Positions 1-8,354 are shown, numbered from the stretch's first letter. The stretch is DNA of 10,000 bases from Owenia fusiformis (GCA_903813345.2 CAIIXF020000475.1:1-10000), one strand, 5' to 3'. The notes: generated from the sequence alone by a model not told the origin. Translations and numbers: made by a program.

Positions 1-132
1 CTAGTTGCTCAAATCTGAAATCTAAAGTCAGATTTGAACTTCTGAGATGATTTTGGTAAATTTGATGGTGGTGACATAATAATAAAGAAATTAACTTCCT
101 TCGATGGAATAATAAAGAATGACTATAAAGTG

Positions 133-418
133 TTCTGATTGGCCAGGAAGAGATTAAAGTACTATAAGTAATTGAATGATTTGATGTGCAATACAGGATA
201 TATTCTGCTCGAGAAATTCCGTATTGGAACGAGACGAAGTCGAGTGCCAATACAGAATATCGAGACAGACAATAACCTTTTTATCGTGTGATCCTCTGTA
301 TTGCTACTGAAATTGTCCCATCCGTACCAATATTTTCTGTATTGCGACAGAGATGATCAACGGGGACAATCTCAGTAGCAATACAGATTGGTACAGCACA
401 AGAACTGACCAATCAGAA
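133..418. mobile_element. Foldback/MITE-like element of nested palindromes
   Basis: The outer arms TTCTGATTGGCCAG (133-146) and CTGACCAATCAGAA (405-418) are inverted with one mismatch. Inside, 296-319 and 363-386 form a second inverted pair of 24 bases with one mismatch. A third pair, GTATTGG (221-227) and CCAATAC (247-253), flanks a CGAGACGAAGTCGAG core. The motif CAATACAG or its complement recurs at 189, 248, 296, 337 and 379. The element has no coding capacity. I see no clear target-site duplication, so the true ends may lie slightly outside the stated arms. Confidence 0.65.
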
Positions 419-507
419 GGCTTCATTTTACAGATCATACGATAAATTGAATTTATCGGAGAATACCATGCGTTTTAAACATTTGATATACTACGACATG
501 TATATAC

Positions 508-530
508 TACAGGGTGTCCGGAAAGTGAAG
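508..530 (+). repeat. Isolated Tc1/mariner-like terminus
   Basis: TA followed by CAGGGTGTCCGGAAAGTG resembles the outer end of many animal Tc1/mariner elements. No inverted partner is visible before the next element at 882, so this is either a solo end of a truncated copy or chance. The stretch from 531 to 881 shows nothing else I can name. Confidence 0.3.
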
Positions 531-881
531 ATACAAATGCTCTAATTTCAATAGATTAACCTGTCGTGGGATATAATTAATGCTACAGATTGTAGTATGA
601 AAATAAAACAATTTATACAGCAACTGTCATGCCATATAGTTTTAAAATGAAAAAGCTATGGTTGGTATGGTGACAGGAGTCGGGGGTATGTGAAGCATCG
701 TCACAATTGCGCTTTATAATTCTTTTTCCTGCTCATATATTCTAAGCACTACATCATCTGTTCCTATTAAGTATACATTAGATAATGTATCTCAACAGCA
801 TAAGGATTAGTTCTCATTATTTCATCATTTCATATTAATTCCATTATCCAGCATTATATATTTCCCACCATTATCTGAATA

Positions 882-1531
882 CAAGGGCCGATCAAAAAGT
901 TTCTTACCGTTGGCTCTAGATTTTATAATAAAAGGAGTTGGATGCTCAAACTTTTACATAAGTCAGGGTAGTAAGTTTGCTTGAGACTCTCTGAGTTTCA
1001 TTTAAATTGGTTCATTGGTAGTGACACAGACTCAATACATATTTTCAATGATTGAATTAGGTGGAGCAGCGTTTTTTATATAAAAAATTTTGCTAAGCTG
1101 CAGTTTTGGAAATTTCTAACACTAAGTAGTGTCATCTGTCCACAGACTGTAGTTTAATCATGTTTAATTAGTTTTTCTGCTAATATTCATTCTCATTCAA
1201 AATATTCAACCCCAGTTGCAATGCACCTCCTATATCTGTACACTCGATCCAAAAACACATGTTTAAGGCCTTCTTGTGAGAGGTTTGAAACGATGTCAAT
1301 GAATTTCCAGAACCACAACTCAGCAGATATTTTATATATAACGCTGCTCCACCTAACTTTGTCATTGAAAATATGAATTGACTCTGTGTCACTACCAATA
1401 AACCAATTTATATGAAACTCGTACAGTTTCAAGCAAACTAACTATCATGTCTTTTGTTAAAGTTTGAGCTTCCAACTCCTCTTATTATAAAATTGAGAGC
1501 CAACGGTAAGAAACTTTTTGATCGGCCCCTG
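882..1531 (-). mobile_element. Mariner-like element, internal-deletion derivative with ~230-bp inverted repeats
   Basis: The ends are CAAGGGCCGATCAAAAAGTT (left) and, on the other strand, CAGGGGCCGATCAAAAAGTT (right), each preceded by TA (880-881 and 1532-1533), the target duplicated by Tc1/mariner elements. Inverted similarity extends far inward: about 882-1115 pairs with about 1300-1531, with scattered substitutions and small indels. The roughly 180-bp middle keeps only the end of a transposase frame. The size is half that of a typical autonomous mariner, so the copy is non-autonomous. Substitutions between the arms suggest an old insertion. Confidence 0.8.
1193..1290 (-). pseudogene. Transposase C-terminal remnant (mariner-like)
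   Basis: Read on the minus strand, the last residues are HVFLDRVYRYRRCIATG followed by VEYFE and a stop at 1195-1193. The spacing of F, the RRCI block and a final G-x-YFE is that of mariner transposase C-termini, where the pattern is roughly F-x-GI-x(2)-L-x(2)-RW-x-KCI-x(3)-G-x-YF. The open frame continues upstream to 1432, but that part lies inside the terminal inverted repeat, so it is not protein-coding in origin. The catalytic DDD/DDE region is deleted. No function is expected. Confidence 0.55.
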
Positions 1532-1533
1532 TA

Positions 1534-2215
1534 TTCGTGGTAAAAGTTGTCATAATCTAGTTTAACAAGTTTTTTCTTTATTGTATTTCTAAACAAACTT
1601 CTGAATCTAGTAAAAACATTATACCGCTCTACAAAATGTATTAAAACTCCAACTCGAGCATTACAAAGAGTACATTTCCTATCTTCCCTTATAACATTGG
1701 TCCTGTCGATTTAATTCTTCACTTAAGTTACGTGATTTATTTATTTATTTATTACTTTTTAAACTTGTCAAATGAAATCAAACTGAAAAAATATAACCTA
1801 GGATGTAGAGTATCATCGAATTCGACCTCTTAAGGATCTTCATCTGAGGGGTTCGGACAGGAAAGAAAATGATAAAAATATATAGATACACAACTGAAAT
1901 GTTCGTTAAAGCGAAGTTTACTTCATCCTCATCATATCGAACATCATCAGAACTGATGCGATAACTTAAAAAAGTTTAAATTTATTCAACATACCAGTTA
2001 TTCAGCAGTCTATTTCCTTCGACACATAATCCACATTTACATTCACTTCAAAATGTATTTGTCAACGACCTACATGTAAAAGCTTTGGCACATTGCATGT
2101 CGTAGACGATTAATTGACGAGGAGGTTTGTTTAATATGCTTCTTATGGTCGCCTAAACTTTTAATTCTCAATGGCGCTTTTCTAATATTTTGAACACTTT
2201 GTAAATAAGTTCATT
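1534..2215. other. Gene-free AT-rich stretch
   Basis: The stretch contains a (TTTA)n microsatellite at 1735-1754. On the minus strand, 1800-1960 carries two related GATGA-AAG-TTCG-like segments that recall Penelope-like element tails (see findings). I see no coding frame or RNA gene. Confidence 0.5.
1735..1754. repeat. (TTTA)n microsatellite
   Basis: About five TTTA units occur in tandem. Similar ATTT-rich runs occur inside the dispersed repeat copies at 2340-2410 and 4225-4275. Confidence 0.9.
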
Positions 2216-2511
2216 CAATTTTTATTTGTATTAACGTGTGTGTCTATAACGAAAAGGGTAGTTCTGAGAATATAACACGAACATATTGCACAATGGGGGG
2301 GGGGGGGGCTCTTGAAGGGTAAATACAATATTCAAATTTTGCCTTTATTTATTCATTGATTGATTTCAGTTTTATTTATTTATTTATGTACGTATTTATC
2401 TATTTATCATATTTAGTTATTTAATTATTTCATTCACATTTTTTACAGATACAGATACATTATATTTCTATGTTTTTAAGATATCCCATAACATAGGATC
2501 TAGGTGATACA
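2216..2511 (+). repeat. Dispersed repeat R1, copy 1
   Basis: This copy aligns along its length with 4108-4384 in the same orientation. Shared blocks include TTTTTATTTGTATTAA at the start, GTCTATAACGAAAA, AGGGTAAATACAA, TTCAAATTTTGCC and ATACATTATATTTCTATGTT near the end. It differs by substitutions and small indels and contains a run of 14 G (2295-2308) where the other copy has only four. It has no coding frame or terminal inverted repeats, so I cannot name the class. Confidence 0.8.
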
Positions 2512-2954
2512 CTCCCCTCCATAAGTTTGGCAACCTTAGCTCCCTCATTGAACTACGTGTTAATACGTTCTCTCAAAATCAAACATCTATAACTGATTGG
2601 CTTAATTGTGACGTCACTACAAAATAGAATCCATAGTGTCGCAAATCATCAATTGTTCAATTCACAAAATTTTACAAAACAAAATTTCAGGTTTTACTAA
2701 TAAATACAAACAATGTTCTTTAGATTTATTGTTTACGTTTTAATCTCGAGCGATCTTTTTGAAAATGACAGGTTTTGTTCAGATCAATCTGAGACTAACA
2801 TAAAATCAACATACACTCCAATATGACTTTATATTCAAAGTCCGTTGCCTTATGATAATATGCACAATTAGATTAAGAATCATCTGAAAGTTTAAAGCAA
2901 TTTTTTTAATACTTGACAAGGTCAATCGTAAGCAACCTTTTTGTTCTGTTCAAT
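2512..2954. other. Gene-free stretch with a promoter-like spot
   Basis: Apart from the CRE/CCAAT pair at 2596-2616, I see no gene, RNA or repeat here. Confidence 0.5.
2596..2616. promoter_or_regulatory. Inverted CCAAT box plus perfect CRE
   Basis: ATTGG (2596-2600) lies eight bases from the full palindrome TGACGTCA (2609-2616), the consensus CREB/ATF site. CCAAT and CRE sites close together are frequent in animal promoters. No open frame or exon starts nearby on either strand, so function is speculative. Confidence 0.25.
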
Positions 2955-2987
2955 CATGGGCATTCAATAGTCTATTGAATGCCCATG
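2955..2987. repeat. Perfect 16-bp-arm palindrome
   Basis: CATGGGCATTCAATAG (2955-2970) is followed after one T by its exact reverse complement (2972-2987). The arms are perfect, which is very unlikely by chance in a 10-kb window. As RNA or single-stranded DNA it would have almost no loop, unlike a microRNA precursor or a terminator. Confidence 0.9.
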
Positions 2988-3116
2988 GTTCAATTAAGTT
3001 AAAATGATTAAAACGAAAGGCAAGCAAACACTTAGGTTCCTGACCTGCCAATTACTGAAATTCAACGTAGTCTAGATCTTTATTAAATGGAAATTAAATG
3101 CTTTATTGAACACGAT

Positions 3117-3233
3117 GCACTGGCGGATCTGGGTGGGCCCAGAAAAAATGGGCCCAAAAAAGTTTTTTTCTAAGACCTGAAATTTGCCCCCCCCCCCCCC
3201 CCCCCGTTGTTGGTTCCCAGATCCGTCCCTGCG
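3117..3233. mobile_element. MITE of the GGCGGATC family, copy 1
   Basis: The ends GCACTGGCGGATCTGGG and (opposite strand) GCAGGGACGGATCTGGG are imperfect terminal inverted repeats around about 80 bp. The inside has GGGCCCA twice and a run of 19 C (3187-3205). Elements with CAGTGGCGGATCC-type ends and G/C-run interiors are widespread in invertebrate genomes; the superfamily is not decided here. It has no coding. Confidence 0.65.
3187..3205. repeat. Poly(C) run of 19
   Basis: Nineteen consecutive C lie inside the MITE. Runs of this length are prone to slippage, so the exact count may be a sequencing estimate. On the opposite strand this is a G-run able to form quadruplexes. Confidence 0.95.
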
Positions 3234-3235
3234 TT

Positions 3236-3395
3236 GTAATGTTACATGTGTTTTCTTGTCAGGTCAAAGTTACATTTTTATCTTTAAATGACGAAATGAT
3301 TTTAAAGACCGAAAATGTAAGTGTTTTTTTTTGTTTTTTTCATATCGAAAATAATGTAATGTTATGGGCGTTTTCTTATCATGATCCAAAGTGAC
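3236..3395 (+). repeat. Diverged tandem duplication
   Basis: The segment 3236-3273 (GTAATGTTACATGTGTTTTC and onward) recurs at 3356-3395 (GTAATGTTATGGGCGTTTTC and onward), sharing GTTTTCTT, TCA and CAAAGT blocks in the same order. The period is about 120 bp. The first unit starts three bases after the MITE end at 3233. Confidence 0.55.
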
Positions 3396-4053
3396 TATCC
3401 AGAATGAATTTTTGATCGAATGAAGATATTCAGAAGTGTGTTCTCTGACATCTGTGCAAAACCGATTTAATTTATATCAAATTCTTTCGGATTCAATTTA
3501 AATGCTTCTTTATAATCTTCAAATGATTACTATGCTTTCTATTAGAAATTTCTCGACTTCCCGGCTTCATAAAAAGAACACTGACACCATGTTCCTGACT
3601 CGAAAAGTTACTTTCGGTTAATTGAAATAAGGGTGAGCTGAAAATGATCGTGAAAAGCTTTCAATCCTCATTCTAAATATCGCTTTCAATGGTTAAACTG
3701 CAGACTTTGGATAAACCTTCGTGCATATTTCGAAAATCATGGGAGAAGGTTTTATCCTGAGAGGAATGCAATCATCTCTAAAACCAGAAAGAAATAATGC
3801 CCTGGAGATTTTCAGTTTGATCCTCACGATATGGAATTAGCCTATTATGCGTACAATAACTATTTTCTAAATTGTTGGTACATTTCAAAATGTTCAGAGT
3901 GTAGCAAATGACATCCAAATTCTAAAATTTCCTCGGACCCCTTGTTGTTTGGCCTCTGGCCTTCTTTGCTCATCCATCGGCCTCCAATTCAATTAACAAT
4001 CAAGGCGCACCCCTACCCTGGAATCCTGGAACCACCCCTGGGATGTAACAGAA
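3396..4053. other. Gene-free stretch
   Basis: I see no gene. The segment 3935-4045 contains CCCCT-rich blocks (read on the minus strand, CAGGGGTGGTTCCAGG) reminiscent of the interior of GGCGGATC-type elements, but no terminal repeats could be found. Confidence 0.4.
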
Positions 4054-4110
4054 TATAGCGTTACTTTTTAGTGCACATGACTTAATGGGAACTGAGAACA
4101 TTCTTAACAA
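4054..4110 (+). repeat. Short direct repeat D, copy 1
   Basis: TATAGCGT, TTTTAGTG, GACTTAATGGGAA, TGAGAA and CATTCTTAACAA occur in the same order and spacing as at 4693-4750. The copies are about 85% alike by eye and bracket 582 bp that include repeat R1 copy 2. Confidence 0.8.
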
Positions 4111-4384
4111 TTTTTATTTGTATTAAAGTGTGCGTCTATAACGAAAATGGGTAGTTCGGAGAATATAACATTACAACACGATTGATGGGGCCCTTAAAGG
4201 GTAAATACAAGATTCAAATTTTGCCATTATTTATTTATTGATTGATTGATTTCATTTTTATTTATCTATTTATTAATATCTAGTTATTTAATTATTACAT
4301 TCAGACTTTTACAGATTTAGATACATTATATTTCTATGTTTTCTGAGATAACCTATGATTTAAGGTTTGCATCTAGCTGATACA
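4108..4384 (+). repeat. Dispersed repeat R1, copy 2
   Basis: This is the second copy of the repeat at 2216-2511, with the same order of blocks and an ATTG/ATTT-rich middle (4225-4275). It starts immediately at the end of the short direct repeat 4054-4110, so one edge of the unit may be defined here. Confidence 0.8.
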
Positions 4385-5091
4385 TCGTTTTCTTAATAGA
4401 GTGGTATTTTTGTTTATCTGGTATATGGCTAGAATAACAAAAGGCGTCTTCAAGTAAATCGATGTACTGGCCGTTAAGGCACTTGAATAATCTGAATTTC
4501 CTGGATATCACCCTGCGTTACGAAAGTTGTTTCATCAGTTGTTTCCAAAATACGGTACTTGTATAAAGACTTGTACAATACATTACAGTACATGAGTATT
4601 ATCCTTTTCCAAGGGCCGATCCATCTCAGATCAGGGATCCGGCAAGGACTAATACTATTGTTACAGTTCATAATAAAATAAACATGTACCTGTATAGCGT
4701 AGCATTTTAGTGTACACGACTTAATGGGAAATGAGAAACATTCTTAACAAATAGAAGAATTCAAAAGTTAATTTTATTTAACTAGGCTTTAGCTTGCCAT
4801 GCTGTTCAATGATATCAGACCATATAAACGAAAAAACAAGAATCACTATAATTTCGACGGCGACCATAAGGCCTGTAAAATCTATGGATTTCACATTTTT
4901 GGGCAACTACGTATGATCACTGTAGATCAAATGTGGTGACAGGTGCCCATGCGCAATAGAATTGTCAAAAAATAAAACTCTAGAATTGTTGAACTCATAA
5001 TTCTAAGAAACCCTTCGGGAGCCACATCGTCAACCATTCTCTAGACAAGCGCTCTAAAGTTCTTGACTACTGTAATGTACGTTTAAAATAG
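4385..5091. other. Gene-free stretch with one unassigned open frame
   Basis: Besides direct repeat D copy 2 there is a 65-codon minus-strand frame at 4474-4671, ending DIQEIQIIQVP. I do not recognise it and give it no gene status. Nothing else stands out. Confidence 0.4.
4693..4750 (+). repeat. Short direct repeat D, copy 2
   Basis: This is the partner of 4054-4110. It is followed by AT-rich sequence unlike R1, so only copy 1 is joined to an R1 unit. Confidence 0.8.
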
Positions 5092-5161
5092 CACAGAGAA
5101 CTATTTGCACAAGATTTGTAGCCTATGTGTTTTAATAAATAATTGTAAATAGTTCTCTGTG
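5092..5161. repeat. Hairpin with 15-bp perfect arms
   Basis: CACAGAGAACTATTT (5092-5106) is the exact complement of AAATAGTTCTCTGTG (5147-5161), and the next bases pair with one mismatch. The loop is 40 bases and AT-rich. It could be a tiny foldback element; an RNA role is not supported by anything else seen. Confidence 0.75.
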
Positions 5162-5892
5162 TAAAATGGTAATTTTATGACTCGTATATATAAATTGTCC
5201 TTTAGTTTAAAATGATACTTTTCTCAAACCATAATGCTACGGAATAATCTTAGCCTAGTCTATCACAAGGACAAATTAGGTCGAAAACATAAATCGTTGG
5301 AAAAGATTTTCTAAGGCGTTAGGTCATGGGTCAAATACGATGATGTAGGGACCGGATTTATGAATTTCATCAAGTAGCCAGTTTAAAAAATCCGACATCC
5401 GGTGGCTCATGAAATAATATAATAATAATTCTTACCAGAGTTTGATCCAAAATGGGTCTGAAATCTCAATTTCTCTTCGCTGTCTGAAATCTATTTATTG
5501 ATTTCCTAGTTGGAATCATGGGATATCATAGTGTAAGTTCGTTCAGTGCGCTAAAACTATTCCCGGGTACGATGTTATATCAGTGTAATAGATTTTATTT
5601 TCCTGCTCGTAACAAAATAATTGTATCCAGCATGTATGATACAACATGATGACAGACAAAATGAAGGTTGACAGGCATGACTTCAATATTAACAAAATCG
5701 TTCCATCACCCTTTGAGTAGATTTTCAACTAAATGAATATCCCGTGTAATTTTTGCATAAAAGACACATTAATATTAGAGTTTTCTATGTTGTCACAAAC
5801 ATATTGTAAACCCGGTTTGCAATTAAAAAAGCTTGTGCCCACACGGAACATATTATGTAAAATAAACGATATTGGGCTAATGGTATCATATG
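5162..5892. other. Gene-free stretch
   Basis: I see no gene, RNA or named repeat. Short open frames on both strands lack recognisable motifs, splice partners or a codon pattern. Confidence 0.5.
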
Positions 5893-5918
5893 CAGTGGCG
5901 TATCCAGGGAGGGGGGGG
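5893..5918 (+). repeat. Solo terminus of a GGCGGATC-type MITE
   Basis: CAGTGGCGTATCCAGGGAGG followed by a G-run matches the outer end of the elements at 3117 and 8355 with one change in the core (GGCGTATCC). No inverted partner was found downstream, so the copy is probably truncated at or before the element starting near 5957. Confidence 0.5.
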
Positions 5919-5956
5919 ACTGTTGGCCAAAAAGGACTTAAGCCTCAAATTCTTAT

Positions 5957-6935
5957 TCATCTGATGTAAAGTTTAAAGGTGCAAACAACAAATTAAAGTT
6001 AATGCTTAAACTAGAGAATGTTTGATATGACCCCTTTTCTCCTGAATTACAAGTTGAAGCCTGGGACTCAGTTTTGAAATGATTCATTCACTTTGCTGTT
6101 CGTTTGATTTTGTCCTAGCCATCTTGATAAAAAATTCAGCTTGAACAAACTACTTATGTTTGTCTTGGAAGATCAAATATATGAACATATTCAACATATT
6201 TTTACCCAAATTGATGGGTATCAAGCATATTTTGATGGCTATTGTTGGATATATTACTGATTGAATATTCTCCAGAAAGAGGCCAGGGCAGTCTGTTTTG
6301 ACTGGTAAATGATCCTACCTCCCCTTTCTTGTTCTAATATGAATAATATTCATTTAATATATCAATATATCAATATCATAAAGGAGTTTCCCAGAACACA
6401 AATGATATATTATGTGTGCTTAGAGGTGGTCTTTAATGAAGCCTTGTAAATAGCTAGTCAGTTTCCCCTCTACTGAAAAGTGGAAACAATGATTTTGTCA
6501 GTTTAATAGCTGTACGGGTTATGCAATCACTTACCTCTGACATGTTCTTCCTTTCCTACTCTTAAATAAAAATAATGATTTGGGGTATTCTTAAGTTGAC
6601 AATAACACAATAGTTTTCCAGTAAACCATATATGTTAATACCTCATGTCAACTAAATAGGATTTTATAAAATGTGTATAGCAATCAACATGTTCATTAAA
6701 GCTTTGAAATAAAGAATACTTGAAAAAGTAGCTGCGAAAGTGTATATTTAAGAAAAGGGGGTCATATCAAACATTGACTATTTAAATGCATTAACTTTGT
6801 GGTTTGGACGTATAAACTTTACATCAGAGAGATATGTGACTGAACTATCCTCAGTAATATTTTGGTGCATTTTAGAGGAAAAATAAAGGTTTTGTGTTCA
6901 ATTAACAAATGTTCCAATTTTTTTGGACCACCCTG
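5957..6935. mobile_element. Inverted-repeat DNA transposon remnant, non-autonomous
   Basis: About 80 bp at 5957-6036 pairs with 6752-6832 in inverted orientation; shared blocks are CTGATGTAAAGTTTA, AGTTAATGC and TGTTTGATATGACCCC. The right side continues outward to a Tc1/mariner-like end, read on the minus strand as CAGGGTGGTCCAAAAAAATT and preceded by TA at 6936-6937. The matching outer end is missing on the left, where the MITE terminus at 5893 abuts. The 715-bp interior has no open frame of note, so any transposase is gone or was never present. Confidence 0.6.
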
Positions 6936-6937
6936 TA

Positions 6938-7409
6938 TTTTTCAAATTGTATTGTTACCATTCAAAAGATGACCATTAAATTGACGATGTGTTAAATTTT
7001 TAGATTTTTTTATGACTGGGTTAAGAGAAACGAGTGTTAAAAAAGTTCTCCATATCGATACCACTCCCTTCATAGTAAATTAATGTTTCTTTTGGGGAAA
7101 TCCTGACCGGGGGTTCGTCCATATGCTGTTTTGATCTTATCTCAATTTACATACTAGTTTAACCTCGGATTTATATGTATTAGTTCAGAGAATTAGTTTT
7201 CGCAAGATTTTTTATGATAATCTCGAACGTCTCTAAAAACCACTGGAACCAAGAGAACTGCGCAAGTTTTTACATCGTAATTTAAGTAAGCAAAACAGTC
7301 GCGTGACTTTTTGGTACATTTGTTTGATTCATGTATTTCTGTAAATGAAGTGACATGAATGTTGTATGTCTTCTACTAAACACTATTTTAGATATATCAA
7401 ATTATCAGC
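6938..7409. other. Gene-free stretch
   Basis: I see no gene, RNA gene or repeat pair in this interval. Confidence 0.45.
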
Positions 7410-7477
7410 GTTTCTATGGTAACTAGGTTGAACACAATCTACATTAACATGAAAGTCCCCCAGGGGACAAGATGGCG
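7410..7477 (+). promoter_or_regulatory. Possible RFX X-box and YY1-like motif pair
   Basis: GTTTCTATGGTAAC (7410-7423) is one base from an RFX X-box palindrome. CAAGATGGCG (7468-7477) is the core of the YY1 site found at many animal transcription starts and follows a small palindrome, GTCCCC-CA-GGGGAC (7455-7468). The ATG inside the YY1-like motif opens a frame of only six codons. No downstream exon was recognised, so this is only a candidate promoter. Confidence 0.25.
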
Positions 7478-7664
7478 AACCAAGTCATTTGAAATACTAG
7501 AAGCAAGTCAGTAGCTATTCCTACATATTATTTGGACTGTTACAGCGTTTGAAAATATATAAACTGTCCCTTCAGAGATTTTTTTCAAAATTTTGCAAAT
7601 AGGTATGTTGATTTAGCGACTTAAAAACTAACAGAGATTGTGGGATAAATTTGCATCATTTCAC

Positions 7665-8177
7665 TGGCGTTAAACGTTACTTGGGCATGCCAACCCGTAA
7701 CGTACACGTATATCTATGGAGGTTTGCTGAATTTTATTTATTTAAATAATCTTTAATTTGATATATTTCCCAGCACGAATGATGTGAGTGGGCTTTTATT
7801 GGTGGAAATTGGTAAGACACGTTTATTAACAAAGATTTGTTAAAAGAATTCAGACAATTTATCAACTCATTTTACATCTAGGGAACAAAAGCATCATGAT
7901 TTCGTAGCACCAACCTCACAGCAGACCATAACGCTTTTGTTAGTAGAAATAAAACAATTTAACAAATCGACGAAAATCTTTTGACAAACCCTTCTAATAT
8001 TTCTAATATTATATTTTACTAATCTTCTATATGAAAAAAGCACACTAACACCATTTGTGGTTGAAAAATATATCAAACAAATGATCTAAAAATTGTACCA
8101 AATTACCATAGATATATTATATATGCATCTTGATCTTATCGTTACGGAGCAGTATGTCGAAGTTACGTTTAACGCCA
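7665..8177. mobile_element. Inverted-repeat (MITE-like) element, ~510 bp
   Basis: TGGCGTTAAACGTTACTT (7665-7682) pairs with 8160-8177 with one mismatch. Further inward, CCGTAACG (7695-7702) pairs with 8140-8147 and TATCTATGG (7711-7719) with 8106-8114. The order is kept with small indels, so the arms extend about 55-70 bp. The interior is AT-rich; a 60-codon minus frame at 7894-8076 has no transposase motif. Target duplication and superfamily are unclear. Confidence 0.6.
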
Positions 8178-8226
8178 CATTTAACGTGCATTTGCGAATA
8201 GATCACTAAAAAAGGTAATGCAATAT

Positions 8227-8232
8227 TTTATT
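8227..8232 (-). terminator. Candidate poly(A) signal for the P450 gene
   Basis: An AATAAA hexamer on the minus strand lies about 350 bases after the P450 stop. If used, the transcript's 3' UTR would contain the whole inverted-repeat element at 8355-8550. Such hexamers occur by chance in AT-rich DNA, so this is only a candidate. Confidence 0.25.
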
Positions 8233-8354
8233 TTGCGAGTTGATACATAAACTCCAGTAAAAACTTCATAATTTTTTTTGTCATTAGCTCTTTAATTCAC
8301 TACTCTATTCCAATAGGTTATCCTTGATGTACTTCAAAAAATACACAACTGATA

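Noticed and set aside
1180-1398. 72-codon minus frame overlapping the transposase remnant
   Set aside because: It is an alternative frame of the same DNA; the frame ending VEYFE carries the mariner-like C-terminal pattern and this one does not.
1193-1432. 79-codon minus frame as an intact gene
   Set aside because: Its first two thirds lie inside the terminal inverted repeat of the mariner-like element; only the last 30 or so residues look like transposase.
2955-2987. Reading the palindrome as a microRNA precursor or terminator
   Set aside because: The loop is a single base and the stem only 16 bp, and there is no U-run or longer stem; the shape fits neither.
5543-5728. 61-codon minus frame with a hydrophobic stretch
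   Set aside because: No recognisable family, splice site or composition signal; frames of this length are expected by chance in this much DNA.
5733-5969. 78-codon plus frame
   Set aside because: It runs through the MITE terminus and G-run at 5893-5918 and has no domain.
7894-8076. 60-codon minus frame inside the 7665-8177 element
   Set aside because: No transposase motif and AT-driven composition; treated as chance.
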